64,000 nt of DNA from Mortierella sp. BCC40632. Lineage: Eukaryota; Mortierellomycota; Mortierellomycetes; Mortierellales; Mortierellaceae. The stretch is from positions 3,533,501 through 3,597,500 of the forward strand of contig WAEK01000002.1 in NCBI GenBank assembly GCA_011634665.1, written 5' to 3'. Shown piece after piece: positions 32,410-45,205 of this stretch. The translations under genes and the position numbers were made by a program. Each line of letters opens with the position of its first letter. The stretch's first letter is position 1. The notes beneath the pieces are model-generated. The model was given only the letters and a program-made list of their open reading frames with translations, did no database searches and had not been told where the DNA came from.

Positions 32410-35400
32410 CTAAATCGTCATTGAAAAGATTTCATCTCCCTCTTCGTCGACTACAGCATCGGCCATGGAAGAAGAAGCGGCCGTCATTGATTGTGTAGAG
32501 CGCTGAAGCATTTGCTCTGGAAGACCCGGGCAAGCTCCGATCCCACAACTCCTCCATTCAAACGGGATCTGGCTCTGACCCAAGAGATCCTGCCAAACCA
32601 AGACCACCTTACAGGGCTTCCAGAATCGACGCTTGCAACCTGCACAGACATTGTTGATACGAGCACGACGGTAGACCTCATAGAGATCAGGAGTCAAGTA
32701 CGACTTGATCGTTTCTTCCTTGAACAACTCGGTCGCTGGAATCTTTTCTCGGGACCTTGGTCGCCTCTGATGCGGGGGTTGAGTGGAATCAGGAGTTCCC
32801 TCACCGACAAACGACCCTTGTGTTCCAGAAGAAAGCCTGAAGTCACTACTGCCCAGTCCATTGTCTACTGTAAGCCCTGTAGAGGATGAAAATGAATGAT
32901 CGAGCTGGGACCATTTCCCTAGAGGCTGATCTCTCATTCGAGACGAATTCTTCCCCATAGTTTCATCATCCATTGTCATCATCGTCGTCGAGTCTGATAT
33001 CGGTTCGTTTTGTTTCTGAACACATTTCAGGACCACATTCCCTGCAAGGGTCAACAAAGAGGGAAATTTGGTTCGTTTGGTCTCCATGATCAGACCTGGG
33101 GCCAACCTCAGGCGAGTTTCGGTGGAGAGTGCAATATTTGGGTCCATAGTACTACCGTCAGGATTCTCTCCGTTATACGAAGCTGGGTCCAAATTTTCTT
33201 GATGGTGCAACAGAGTTTGGAAAGCCTCGGCAGCGATGTCTGCCGAGGCATTGGTCATAATCGATTGATCCGAAGATTGTGACCAGGATGGGAGAGAGGT
33301 GTCATCTTCCATATCTATATCAGTGGTCTCTACTGGTGCATTGTCGTCCAGCACTCCATTTGGGTGCCAACCAGTGAAGACCATCGAGTCATGGCTACTA
33401 GGGTGCAAGTCCAAACTCGGATTTGGGGCTGGCTGCATTTCTGTATCGTCTCCATCAAGGATTGGAGAGGTAGAAGGTTGACTCAAGGAGTTGGCCGCGC
33501 CTGCTCCCAAATCGAATGGTTGCTGGAAAATTTCAGGTGTTGTTACTGCACTGTAGTCAAGCATGTCTGGAGGAAAAAGAGATGCTACAAGGGCTCCTGC
33601 CACTTCAAGTGTAGCAGCGAGGAAAGGCGCTGTCTGTAAAAAAGGACCATGTGATATTAAGTCTTCAATGCCATTGCTTTGAGTATCGGAGCCCGCTTCT
33701 TGGGGAGGTTTCTTGAACGGGTTTGGATGAACGGTCAGGATGTGAAGGTTGGGCAACAGTACGATCTGAGAAGGAAGATATTTCTAAAATCAAAGTGAGT
33801 GCCCAAATAGACCTCTGGTTAACGCTGAGCAACCTCCCCACGGCGATACATAAGAGGGGAGAGAGATAGAGAGAGGGAGAGAGTCCATGGGCTCATACGA
33901 GTTTGTTTCCACCGATGGATAGTTCGACCAGATTGTACAACAGTCCAATCTCTGGAGGGATGGTCTCGAGGTAATTGTTGCCTATTAAAAGAGTTTATGG
34001 AGTGTTCAGTTGGCTTTTAGCCTCGTGTCTTTGTCAGGAGAGAAATCTCTCGAGCAGAAAGCTGAAAGAGAGTTAAAACGAATCGAACTTACGAAGCGAG
34101 AGGACAGAGAGGCTTTGTAGAGCAAAGACATCAATCGGAATGGTCCTGAAATGGTTCGAACTCAAAAAGAGTTTTAGACGGTTCTTGGACAATGATAATG
34201 AGCCGCGTTCGCTGTACATAATTGCATAGTTCATATCTTTGATCTCGGTTGGAAGGTCGTCCAATTCAAGATAGCTTTTTTTTTTTTCAAAAAAAAAAAA
34301 AAAAAAGTTAGAACCCAATGAGCACGAGAAAAAGAGACCTCTTTTGCTTGAAGAGAGTTACTTAGGAAACTACTTTTCTATACCTTAGATCAAGCTCTCC
34401 AATACCTTCCTCGACAGCTTCAATGATCAAGCTCTGGACATGTCCTTTGACAATCCGGCTATTCGTTGTCTTGTCTGGAGTAAGAGTTGGCTTCTCCGCC
34501 ATCACCCTACGTGACTTTCTCCGCGGTTGAGATGGGTCCAACAATTGGTTCTGAGAGTGCTGGTGATGGTGGTGATGAAGAGACTGTCGAGAGTGAAGCG
34601 GACTCTCGTCTCCAAAACTAAAGCCACTCTCATGCCTGTCTCCACGTTTATTGGTAAACGGTCGGGTACTACCACCATCCGCAGAGTTCGACACCTCGTA
34701 TCCATGGCTTGAACTGTATTGAGCCAGATTGGCGGCTGAGCCTGGACTAGACCCAAGCATCGAAGACGATGAACCAACGCTTGAGCCGTAGGCACGTTCC
34801 TTGACATCGTCCGACATTGTCAAGAATGTCGAGTTGAGAGGCCAAAGACATCGACTATGACCAACTATGGAAGTCACAGGCTTTCGAGCCTGTGCTTGTG
34901 GTTGGCCCGCCGTCTCAATAGACATTCTGTAGCTCGCGTCCATCGTACTGCTCTTTTCCGAGAAAGAACCAAACGTGGAATGATAAGGATAGAGCTCAGA
35001 ATGTTTGGACAATTGAGGTTGCTGCGGGGTATATAGTTCTCCTCGAAAAGGAGGGGAGCAACCTGTATATACTTCAGAATGTACTTTATCCGTAGCATTG
35101 GTCGCGATGGGGTGTCCTGCGGGTCTCAGGTCTGATTCTTGGTCACCATGGACAGAGGGACTTGGGACCAAATGTGAAACCCTGGGCAATGCCGTGGTCG
35201 GCTCTCCCGATGGAAGAGGCATCTGCTGGATTGAATAGTCGTCCCAGAGACTTGACCCTTGGCTCCAGATACTAGACTCTGACGAGGGCGTTGTCGCCCC
35301 GGATACCGTCGCGTCCGTCACCAGATTGTTTAGTGTGGTAGAGAGGGATAGTGTCGGATGAACAGACTCTTGCGCAGTGTGTTCGAGTCTTGAGGATGGC

Positions 35401-35828
35401 GGCGACCGGGAGGTATGCTCACCAGAGCTAGAATTCGCAATTGCTTTTGCTGTTGTCGTGTGGGGATAGTAGGAAGGTCCCAACGCTTGAGTAACCTGTG
35501 TGGGCGTTTCCCCCTCCACAACAGCAGCAACGATTGCTGGAGCGTGCAGCTTCGAGGGGGTGGATTTAGAGTCGTTGCTGCAGCCATGCGATGAGTTCCT
35601 TCTTGCTCTTTCTCCTAAATGAACAGAGTCACCATGACTCTGAGGTGTAGTTGGTTGCGGTGCATGGTCATGGTTGTCAGGTACCATGTTTGAGGAGCGG
35701 AAGACGATGTCGACAGAATTGTCTGCAGGGATGCATTGGTCACAGACTATGAGTGGGTGAACATTTGAGCTGTCGTGATGCAAGTCCTGCGAGGCCTCGC
35801 ATGCGACGCCATTTTGGTGGTGAACCAT
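32410..35828 (-). CDS. Leucine-rich-repeat protein with C-terminal cysteine motif
   Basis: Exons 34384-35828, 34093-34274, 33899-33981 and 32410-33765 give about 1,021 residues with frame kept. The first ~460 residues are Ser/Thr/Pro/His-rich and disordered. A leucine-rich-repeat block of five or so repeats follows, spread over the three short junctions (GELDLSYLEL, SLSKNRLKLFLSSNHFRTIP, LSVLSLRNNYLETIPPEIG, LVELSIGGNKL, LPNLHILTVHPNPF). The long tail carries a C-terminal cysteine cluster (CAGCKRRFWKPC...CGIGAC). Several fungi have LRR proteins with this layout and a poorly studied role. The start is the first ATG in frame; GTG-initiated extension upstream is not credible. Intron 1 contains poly-A and poly-T runs. 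Confidence 0.75.
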
Positions 35829-36355
35829 GTGTCGAAGAGAAGCGAAAGTGGAGGAAGGGGGAGAGAGGATGCAACTCTGGCACGGGACCACTTTTTCTTT
35901 CTTTTTTTTTTTTCACTTGCTCACTCACTCACTCACTCACTCACACTCTCTCTTTCTCACTCTCTCTCTTTTTCTGGCGAAGTTAATTGTGTTACACTCG
36001 AATCGGAATGTATGTAGGCTGAACCTTTGCCATGCAGTCTCTGGCGAAGAGGGCGAAGGGGGAGGGGGAGGACGGGGTGGCGAGGGAGATGAAGAAGGAG
36101 GAGAGGAGAGAAGTACGAACGTAGTAATGGAATGGAATCGAGATGAAGGAAAAGAAAAGTGAGATGACTGGAAAGAAGAAATGGAGGAGATGAAGCAGAA
36201 CATGTAAATCGGAAGCAGAGCTGGGAACGCTGGGCGCAGACCCAAAGGAGTCATACGGGTTGCTGCTGCTGCGACATTTTTCTTCAATGAACAATGTCTA
36301 GGTAACGTGACTGAGGTTCGGTTTTTTTACTCTGACGACCAGTAGGGATCGCTTT
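35829..36355. other. Intergenic spacer, LRR promoter
   Basis: Contains a (TCAC)n microsatellite at about 35921-35944, CT-rich tracts, and a GGAGG/GGGGAGGG purine patch near 36055-36105. This is the probable promoter of the LRR gene and the 3' flank of the ETF-alpha gene. No gene is seen. Confidence 0.5.
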
Positions 36356-38096
36356 TTACAACTTCTTGGTTAGCTCTGGAACAGCATCAAAGAGGTCCGC
36401 AACAAGTCCGTAGTCTGCCACCTGGAAAATAGGCGCCTCAGGGTCCTTGTTGATCGCCACAATGACCTTCGAGTCCTTCATACCCGCAAGATGTTGAATT
36501 GCTCCCGAGATGCCCACAGCAATATATCTACAATAGAGAAGGACACTTTGGTTAGAAAGAACTGTCTGGAGAGTGAGGAAACGACCATTCCACGGCAGAC
36601 CCAATTTAATGCGTGAGAAATAACATACAATTCTGGTGCGACAATCTTTCCCGTCTGTCCAATCTGCAGCGAGTTGTCCACAAATCCTGCGTCCACGGCT
36701 GCTCGAGAAGCTCCAACTATGTGAGTCACGGAAGAGAAGCGCCGGCTGAGTGAGAGAGAATAGATCAATCAAGCATATGAATAAACAGCAAGTATGATCT
36801 GAAAGCCAGTTGGTGTCATCGTGATCCCCTCCCTCCTCTCTGCCTTTACTTACCAGCAGCCCCAAGTTTGTCAGCCAATGAATCAAGCAAGTGAAAGTTT
36901 TCTCCACTCTTCATGCCTCGACCTCCTGAGACGACACGCGAGGCACTTTCCAGCTCAGGTCGGTCAGATTTCTGCATATGTTCGCTCACATACGTGGTGC
37001 TGGCCTTGGTCGAGAGAGCTGGGGCATCTTCCTTAGGGGCATCAGAGCCAGAGGTTCCTGCAGCAGGGAAAGCTGTGCCACGCACAGTGATCACCTTGAT
37101 GCCATCCTTGGACTTGACCGTCGCAATCGCATTTCCTATCCAGTGTCCAATCGGGCAAAGCATAAAGCGGTGCTTAGAAAAAATAAAAGAAAAACAAAGT
37201 GCTCTGGCCTACTGGTCTACTGGTCTACTAGTCTACTGGCTTTCTTTTTTTTTTTTTTTTTTTTTTTTCGCATTCAATAGTCCAGGCGCTCTCGTATAAT
37301 TGTGTCGGGTCGACTTCCGTCATCACAAAAAAAAAGAAAAGAAAAGAAAAGAAAAGAATACCTCCCAGTGGCATGATGGTGGCGCCATTGCTGTATTTCC
37401 CACGATGGTTGTTACTGAGGCACAAAAAGATCAAGCGCCCACCCCTCCTCCCTCTGTATGGCAAGCTACTCAAAAAAGTTGCGCGAATCAAGAAGAGACA
37501 AAGCAATCGCTCAGTCTTGAGGATCCAAGAGAGCGCGCCTTACCAGCATAGATCGGTCGGATAAAGGTGTCAGGACTCTCAACTGAGGTGATATCCGAGA
37601 TCTGGGCGACATCCAACAGGGCAGCGGCACGGGGCAAGATGTTCTTGCCAAAGGCTGAGTGGGGTGCGACAATATGTGTGAAGCCATGTTTCTTCTGGGT
37701 CTCGACCAGGAGAGCAGCTTGCGACTCGGGTAGGACATGCTTGAAAGCTGGGTCCTTGGCAACCAAGACCTTGGACACGCCTGCCAACTTGGAGACCTGA
37801 CCCGCCACGGTATCTGGGGCATCGCTCGCAACCAGTGCCGTGACAGATCCGCCAAGCTTGGATGCAGCTGTGAGTGCATGGAGAGTAGAGGCGGCTACTT
37901 TGTTATCCTTGTGCTCGACGAGGAGAAGGCTCGACACGCTACCACCACTGGCATAAGTACGCGCCTTGGAGGTGAGGAGCGAGAGATGCAAAGGATGTTA
38001 GCTGATGTCTGGAAAGGGCTGATGGTAATTGATTACAATGCAACGCGATCTTACCAAGGCGAATGAAGGGATCACGGTGCGGCGAAGAGCAAACAT
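36356..38096 (-). CDS. ETFA: Electron transfer flavoprotein subunit alpha, mitochondrial
   Basis: FAD-binding alpha subunit of ETF, which passes electrons from acyl-CoA and other dehydrogenases to ETF-ubiquinone oxidoreductase in the matrix. Exons 38055-38096, 37544-37964, 36854-37135, 36629-36716 and 36356-36527 give 320 residues, close to the human 333. Residues 1 to about 19 ([20 protein letters not shown]) are an amphipathic, Arg-rich mitochondrial presequence. The N-terminal domain includes [18 protein letters not shown]. The C-terminal FAD domain has [82 protein letters not shown], matching the family closely. Intron 2 is 408 nt and contains poly-T. The partner beta subunit is not in the window. 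Confidence 0.95.
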
Positions 38097-38744
38097 AGGG
38101 ACGAAGATGAGATGCAGAATAGAGAGTAGGGGATGTAAGACGAAAGAGAGATGAACACGAGTAAGGAGATTGGAATGCAAAGAAGAAGAAGAAGTGGAAA
38201 AAAAAGGAGTCGAAGCGAATATGAGGTCGTTCCTCTCTTCTCAAGTTGCGCTTTGACGTTTCCACTGTGCAACTCAGACCTCCCCATTGGGGTGCGTGCG
38301 CCATTCATGGCTGCCTTTTCAAGTGAGATGGGTTGTGTCTGTGTAGGTGAGCAAACTCGACTCTCTTCCACCCCCCCACCCCGCTCCCTTTTCTGGATCA
38401 CTGCCGTCGCGTACTTTGTACATTACTATACCTCGCGCTTGCCGCCAAACAAAAGAGTCTTCCATAGATAGCCAGAGAGAGAGAGAGAGAGAGGCAAAAT
38501 AGCAAATATATATTCTATTGAGGGTCATGAGTGGGGGAACCGAGTCGGAGCGTATATAAAAAATACTAAAAATAATAATAAAAATAAAAAAAGGTGGTAT
38601 CTATCATTACAGCGAGTGTATGGTCTAGTTGATGACTGTAGCCCTTTCCTGGCGCAACTTTTCTGCCTTTCCGCCTTATTAATGGCCAAGGTTGCTCAAA
38701 CGCTAAAAAAAGTGTTGCTTATCAGTTTTACAGCAGCGAGATGT
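38097..38744. other. Intergenic spacer
   Basis: Probable promoter of ETF-alpha on the left and 3' flank of the transporter on the right. It has a short GA run at about 38473-38491 and A/T-rich sequence near 38560-38592. Overlapping short frames have no family signal. Confidence 0.5.
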
Positions 38745-40247
38745 CTAGTCCTGGTTGACCCGTTTCTCTGGGCGATCCTCATCCTGGTCATCATCATTGA
38801 TATCCTGCTGGGTCATCGGGATATAGGCAGCCTGACTAGCAGCCTTGGCTTGCATCTCCTTATCCTTGGCCCAGGTGTAGAGAGCTCCTCCGCTCAGAAT
38901 CAAAAAGATTCCTGCCAATCGACCAGCTGTAATAATATCGCTGAAGGCAAAATATCCCAAAAGCGTCTGGAGACTGTGTTATACCCAAGGATATGAAAGA
39001 AAGAAAAAAAGAAGAGTTAGCGTCTCTTGAGGCGTTCATTTTTTCCTTTCCAGCATGTATTCAATGTGCAGTAGCCATTCTGGAGCATCATGGTACTTAC
39101 ACGCCGCGAACAGCACCCGAAATCATATGGGTGGTTGGGGAGGTCTTCGAAATCTGCAAGAATCCTGCGAGATTAACCAGGAACCCAAAGATACCCGTAA
39201 CCAGAGCTGCAAAAAAGAACTGTCGAAGAGCATCTCCACTACCAGCAACATCGCTTGTGAACTGGGCCTGAATCAGGGCACTCTCGCCGCTCAAAAAGAC
39301 CAAGGGTGTGGTCGCAAGAAGCGAAAGCAAATTGTTGTAGTAGACGAGATCGATCGAAGAGTTGTTGACGACAGCAAGAGACTTTTTGATGACAATGGCG
39401 TGGAGTGAGGTGGTGATCGAAGAGACGATGCCAAAGAAGATGCCCAGACGAGAGACATTGAGCTCCGATGTAACACCGGTATAGAAGCCACAAAAGACGA
39501 TAAAGCATGCGCCCAGAACTAGTTTGGACGACGGCTGGCCCAGCAAAGCGTAGGCAAAGATCACAGTGAACGGTAACACCAGGCCACGGGCAATCTGAAC
39601 AATAACAATAATACAGTCAAGAAAGAGAAATGACGGAGCAAACCACCAGGAACACAGCCGTTAGAAACCAACGCCCAGTCTTAAAATAGAACTTTCTTTT
39701 TCTCTTCACATTTTTTTTTTTTTTTTTTTTGCACAAACAAATATCTCCAGGACGAAAGAGCAATTGTGGACCCTGTGGACTGAGCGAGAAATGAAATGGG
39801 GAGGGGGTATTGCTGTAGTACCTGATAAAAGGAAGTGTCGACATATACAAGACACAGGGTATTGACGCCAAGTCCGAGTACATTGATGGCAATCAAAGGA
39901 GTCAAGGCCTTGGCCACATCCATTTTGATTTCAGGCATCTTGAGTAGCCCCATCCAGTCTGTGATCTTGAGCAACACAACTGCGACAAGCATCTGGCACC
40001 AGAGCAACAGCCATGGCCATTCTAGTGTGTTGAGTGCCCACTAGTATTATTGCAATTGACAAAAATAAGTGGGAAAGGGGTCAGTTGGAGGAGGATTTGA
40101 ACCTGGTCTATTAGAAGGGCCTAAAATCGAGGAGACAGTATGTACCTTATTGACGCTAACCATGACCAGCGCAGTGACCATATAGAAGCCAACTGTCAAG
40201 GTGACAGCCATGCGCTCGCTGAGTCCGAGATTCTTTTGGAGAGCCAT
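38745..40247 (-). CDS. Nucleotide-sugar transporter, GDP-fucose (SLC35C1) type
   Basis: Golgi/ER membrane antiporter of the drug/metabolite superfamily. Exons 40146-40247, 39822-40040, 39101-39594 and 38745-38973 give 347 residues (SLC35C1 has 364). About nine or ten transmembrane helices are evident. Family-typical segments include FYMVTALVMVSVNKWALN, VDTSFYQIARGLVLPFTVIF, GFYTGVTSELNVSRLGIFFGI, HAIVIKKSL, LVYYNNLLS, and GFLVNLAGFLQISKTSPTTHMISGAVRGV. The C-terminal tail is hydrophilic and acidic. The closest group I recognise is the GDP-fucose transporter; GDP-mannose or UDP-sugar specificity is not excluded. GDP-fucose import would fit fungi with fucose in their walls, which is inference. 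Confidence 0.88.
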
Positions 40248-41048
40248 TGTTAAAGGAGGGAGATGGGGAGAGAGGGAGAGAGATGATCAACGGAGATTGG
40301 ATGATGCAGAAATTGGAGATGGAGCAAGAGTCCAGGACAATTGCCAAAGGGAAGAGGGATGAAGGTAGGGGGGAGGGAAGAGCGAATGCAGAGTAGGATG
40401 GGCAAATAGGTCGTTAGAATCGTCAATGAGGCGTTAGGAAGAGAAGGAGAAGAGAGAGAGAGAGAGTGAAAGAGAAAAGAAGAAGAAAAAAAAAAAAAAA
40501 GAGGGGGAGAAGAGAGTGAGATGAATTAATGCCCTCTGTATCACCGTGGACGTCTCGCCCTATTCTCTCACTCTATCACTCAATCACTTTATCACTCTCC
40601 CCCCTCCCCCTCACTCTCCCTCCTCTCTTCCACTGTCCCTCGGCGGAAACGAAGCCAGCCATTGGTTCTTTCCGTCTCTTACATATGCGTCTTTTTTATC
40701 AGCCTCATAACATCCAAAAGTCCTCTCCCCAGTAGTACTTATTCAAGTGAATGACAATCACCTCTCTCTCACCCAACGTTGGCTCGTCTTCTAGCCGACG
40801 ATGGTTCCCGCATAACAAACCCTCCCAGTACTCAAATAGGCAGTGGCGAGTGACGGCCCGAGCTAGAGACACACACTCTTGCAATTCATTGGGTTTACTA
40901 ACAGCTAGGGCGCCATGTCCACCGATCACTTTAAAAAGCAACAACAACAACAAACAAACGAGGACCGCAGGGTCATTTGCGATGCGTGAGGATTCCAGGC
41001 TCCCACAGTATCCTGTCTTGTAGTTCAATAGACTCACTCATATTTACT
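40248..41048. other. Intergenic spacer between two minus-strand genes
   Basis: Contains a GA run near 40450-40470, a poly-A run at about 40484-40500 and CT-rich stretches near 40560-40640; probable promoter of the transporter. A minus-strand open frame at 40705-41037 directly downstream of the RINT1 stop reads partly like protein, but no family matches it and RINT1 is already complete. Confidence 0.45.
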
Positions 41049-42438
41049 TTACCTCCAGCACTCCACCCGTCTACGAACAACATTTCTAGCCTCAGAAGTT
41101 TCAAGGTAGAGAACTCCTATTTCTTCCAGTTTCTGGCGGACATTCTCACTGTCCAGGCCGTCATCGAACAATACAGCCATGATCTGTGCCAGTGTTCGTT
41201 TAGCATATTGACCAGATTCCGTCGGTCCTTGTGGCGACACAGAGTCGGACCTGGTGCTTTGCAACGATAACAAGATACTTGCGTCGCGGAGTTTGCGATG
41301 GTAGTTCTCAGGTTTCTTGATCCACTTGCGAACAACAGCACCCCAAAGTCCAATTCGCATGTCTCTTGCGAATTGTTGACCTCCAAGTTCAGAGAACTGG
41401 TTCTTTAGGACCACTTTTTGCCAGAGATGATCCTGGATCTCCACCGAGATCTGACGATACAAAGAGGTGAACTGCTTTGTTGGCAGCGCAGTGGCGAGAA
41501 ACTCGAGAGAGTGACCAAGAATGGACAGGGGCTGGTACAGCTCAGGGGAAACATCATCACTGGACTCGGGCGTATTGGCTCCATAATGCAGAGATTCATG
41601 AGAAGCAGTGGATCGTCCGTACGAATCTTCGATCGAAGCCATTTCTATCTGTGGCCATGAACGCCTATTGTAAATAAGAATGCACCAGACCGACAAAAAT
41701 AAAGAGACGCCGAAAATTTTTTAGAATCAAACGTTACACAGTCAGGCAGCGGGAGCAAAAAAAACCAAAAAAAAAACCTTGTCCAAAAAAATCAAGATCT
41801 CGCATGGTGGGTAAATAAATATAAACAAAAAGAGAGCTTACAAAGATGTATATGGCTTCAGGGCACCAAGGACGTCCTTGGTGATGTTCCTTACGATCAA
41901 CTCTTTGATCCTCTTGCCCAGTTTCTCATATCCATTGACGGACTCGTCAAAGATGGTGCCGTTCTCATCCAGTTTCTTTTGCTCAGATTCGTCATCCGAT
42001 GCCTCGTTCTCGGAATGAAGAGGGTTTCTGACTTTGACAGGCCTCTCTACAATTTCCTTGTACATTTCCAAGAACATCTATCGATTCAATGCATAGTGTA
42101 GATCAATGGTAAATATAGATAGACAAATCGGCCAAGACAAGACAAGACGTTCCAGGGATCTTCAACCTACCGTATCTTCTGCCCAGTCCTTGAGCGTAGA
42201 GCCAACGTATTCCACGCTGGCCAGCCATTGACAAAGGTTACGAAGCGCATTGATACCCATGACATCAAGTTCTTCTGCCGAGGCTGCACCAGGCATGACT
42301 CGAACAAATGAATACGTAAGTGACTCGTAGTGGTCTACACGTTCTCTGATATGCTGATAGTACTCGAGCAGAATATCCAGCTGGATATCCAGCAGATATG
42401 TGCGATGTTCAAGGACCGGGAGGGGTCTATATCGCTCT

Positions 42439-42486
<48 letters not shown>

Positions 42487-44870
42487 AAGACAGACATGAT
42501 GTTGTTAGACACAAAGTGAAAGTTATGGGGGTTGTTATGTATGTAGTGGCGCTGCTGAGTAAGGATTAGAATGACTTTCTTCACCAACCTGTAACGATTT
42601 CCAAAAGATCCATAAGCTTTTGTGCAGACTTTGTGGGTATAATGTACTCTTTTTCATCGATCTCCTCATAGGCAGCTTGCCAAGCATCTGGCTCTTCCAT
42701 AATCTGGTTGTATCTGGCCACAGCAACTATTTCAACACGAATAACAGAGAGAGAATCCTTGTCCACTTAGGTTCTTTCTTCTTCCTCTTCTTCTTCTTCT
42801 CCTTTCTCTTTTCTTCGCCTTGCTTTGGATTACTTACAGTTCTTCTCGATCCGAAGCCAAGACTTGAGCCATTCCCGATTGCCAAGATACACTTGAACTG
42901 ATCCTGACCATTCTTTTGTCTGTCCTGGTGGCACATAATACTCGCGCTCGCGCAGTACTTTATCAAACTTGAGAGTCTCATAAATAGCATGAGAGAGCAT
43001 CTCAGGACTCGATAGCAATGCGGGAACAGAAGATCTAATCTTTCTTTCAACTGCCCCAAGGATAGCGCGGATGAAATCATTCTATATTTCCAGCCATGCG
43101 TTGATCGTTGATCGTTAACAGGAATACCAGTTCCAGCGAGTAATACTCGATCAACTTTTGTGTGATCGAAAATAGCCAAGAGAGAAATATTACCTTGACG
43201 TCGTACTCTCTGTAACCTGTGTCCTGGACAATATCTTGGACAATATCCTGAAGAAATGGTGAATGGTCCTTAATCAAATCCTGCACATGTGTGAAATACC
43301 ATTCTGGCTAGAGACGAAGATACGGATAAAATAGAAATTCATGTAAATTACTGTCCGTAAATCCAAATATCTTCTTCGTAACTTGTCGCTTCGCAACCAA
43401 TACCTACCTTATCAAGCCGGTTCGTAGATTTGCTGCCATCGAAATGGAAACGGAATCTAAGGATGATTGGGGCCGCTAGGAGTTCAATTGGCAATAATGG
43501 AGGGAAAGGGTTGCTGCCCGACTTGTCCAGCGGTCCATAGATTCTAACAGTTTGTCGAGAAGCGTGTAAATTCCAGTCAAGAGATTGATTTACCAGACTT
43601 TACTGTCAAAGAGCCATTTTGGACCCTTCATGAAAATGGTCGTTTTTAACTTACGGTTCCTGCAAAAGTAACATTTCCTTGAATGCATTTTCGAATTCGG
43701 CCCGGTTTTCGTCCGATATTGCGGAGGGGTCGGCAATGGGAGTAGGCCAACCAAGTACGTCCAGTGACTTTTGAAACTTTCTGTAAAAAAAAAAAAAAAA
43801 AAAAAAGGAAATGAAGCATTATCATCGGTGAGCAGAAAATAAATAAATAAAAAAAAAAGATTGGTGGAAATACCAAGTCTTTGGCTCACAGCTATTATAA
43901 AAGGAGGCTGTCAATCAGATCTCTCTACATTCCACCTACTTTGCGACAAAGGTTTTGATCTCTTTCAATAGACTCTCAACACTGGCCCGAAGGAAGGACT
44001 CCAATTTGGTATTATGACCACCAACAGTCTCCTTAACTTTGTTGGAAAGTTCCAGCAGAGAATTATAGGGATTAAGCGCCTTTTCTGTTGATTCCTGGAG
44101 TCCTTGACGAGAGTCCTCTCTATATAAAGTTGATTACACTTCATTTTGTGAGTACGCAACAGTCAGTCGATCCAAGACAAATTATACAAGAAGGTGTGTG
44201 TGTGTGTGGGGGGGGGGGAAGTTGCTGGTCGAGACGAAATCATACACGAGTTGTTGAGCTCTGGCTATAATGAGAATATAACGTTTGGCATCTTCCAGGG
44301 CCTGGACTTTTTTCTGCATGTCCGCCAGTTCTTCGATGAGCGTCCGCTGATCCCTCCTCGATCGTGGCCTCTCGAACGAGTCCGCATGCTCCAGTTGCTC
44401 ATCCAGACCCTTAGCACTCGACTCCAGCTCTTGCAGTCTATCCAAAGAAGCAGCCGTAGTAGTGTCGGCTTGACTCAAGGTCCGCAACGCGGTTTCACGG
44501 CTCCCTGCAAGCTAATTCCATGGATCAAGAGGGAGGGAGGGAGGAACAATAAAAGGTTATGAGAAACATAGAAGAATAGCTCAAGACGATAGAATGCAGT
44601 CTACGGGCGAAAGAGAAGGCGGAAATATACCTTTTGCCGCAACTCGTTCCCAATCTCCTGTTGCTGCCTCTGGACTTCCTTGAGCTTGGCAAGGTCTTCG
44701 TGTGACGAAAACCGCGCGTTGAAAAAGTCGGCAACATCTTCATCCACGGTGATGGTCTTATCGAACACGACAACATTACTGATCGAATGTGGGGTCTCAG
44801 TCCAGGCCGAATGCGGCCCAGCAGATGACATGGCAGATGCCGAATGCGGAGGGAATGGGGCCGTACTCAT
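41049..44870 (-). CDS. RINT1/TIP20: RINT1/Tip20-family Dsl1-complex tether
   Basis: Subunit of the ER-side Dsl1/NRZ tethering complex, which captures Golgi-derived COPI vesicles. Eleven exons: 44631-44870, 44248-44511, 43940-44115, 43655-43780, 43408-43543, 43194-43307, 42838-43081, 42589-42726, 42171-42436, 41842-42077 and 41049-41664, giving 851 residues (human 792). An N-terminal coiled coil (ARFSSHEDLAKLKEVQRQQQE, LIEELADMQKKVQALED) precedes the RINT1_TIP1 domain with ALNPYNSLLELS, LRFRFHFDGSKSTNRLDKPEWYFTHV, LSHAIYETLKFDKVLRE, the YNQIMEEPDAW stretch, LDIQLDILLEYYQHIRERV, LCQWLASVEYVGSTLKDW and QFSELGGQQFARDM. Two 3' splice sites use expanded poly-T or CT tracts. The gene is divergent from the BTB gene, 335 bp away. 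Confidence 0.92.
42442..42483. repeat. GA/CT microsatellite at a splice acceptor
   Basis: About 21 GA units on the plus strand, read as (CT)n on the minus strand, directly upstream of the RINT1 exon that begins at 42436. Confidence 0.9.
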
Positions 44871-45205
44871 GGCCTGATGATTCTATACGTCCTGTCTCTG
44901 GTCATCAAAAAAGACGTGAAAGTGTAGTGATGGCCATCAGCAAGAAGCGTGACTGCCTGTCAAGGTGGCTATCGAACCCATTGGTCACACACCCACGAGT
45001 GCATCACTCGTTCCTCCACAACAACTGCATCCTTCCTCTCTTCCATCCCACGCTCTTTCTTGGTCTTCATCTCGGGAAATCCCTTGCCAGAAGTCTTTTT
45101 TTATTGCAGCAACCTTACTCTCAAGGGAGTCTAGGGTCGATAAAACACCCTTTTTCCTTCAAGTCTATCCAACTCCTGGACACGCAAAGCTAAAAGCTAG
45201 GAACA
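44871..45205. promoter_or_regulatory. Bidirectional promoter, RINT1 and BTB gene
   Basis: A 335-bp interval between two divergent start codons. It is pyrimidine-rich toward the BTB gene (45010-45190). No TATA box is obvious. Confidence 0.5.

Noticed and set aside
40080..40115. tRNA B-box-like sequence (GGTTCAAATCC on the minus strand)
   Set aside because: It lies in an intron of the transporter gene, the T-arm stem does not pair, and no A box or acceptor stem is found upstream.
40705..41037. Minus-strand frame as a further RINT1 exon
   Set aside because: RINT1 already ends at the position expected for the family, and the frame has no match to it; probably 3' UTR.
43606..43640. Possible extra RINT1 exon encoding PKWLFDSKVW
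   Set aside because: Its phase fits neither neighbour. Skipping it joins LLLQEP to IYGPLDK in perfect frame, so it is intron sequence.
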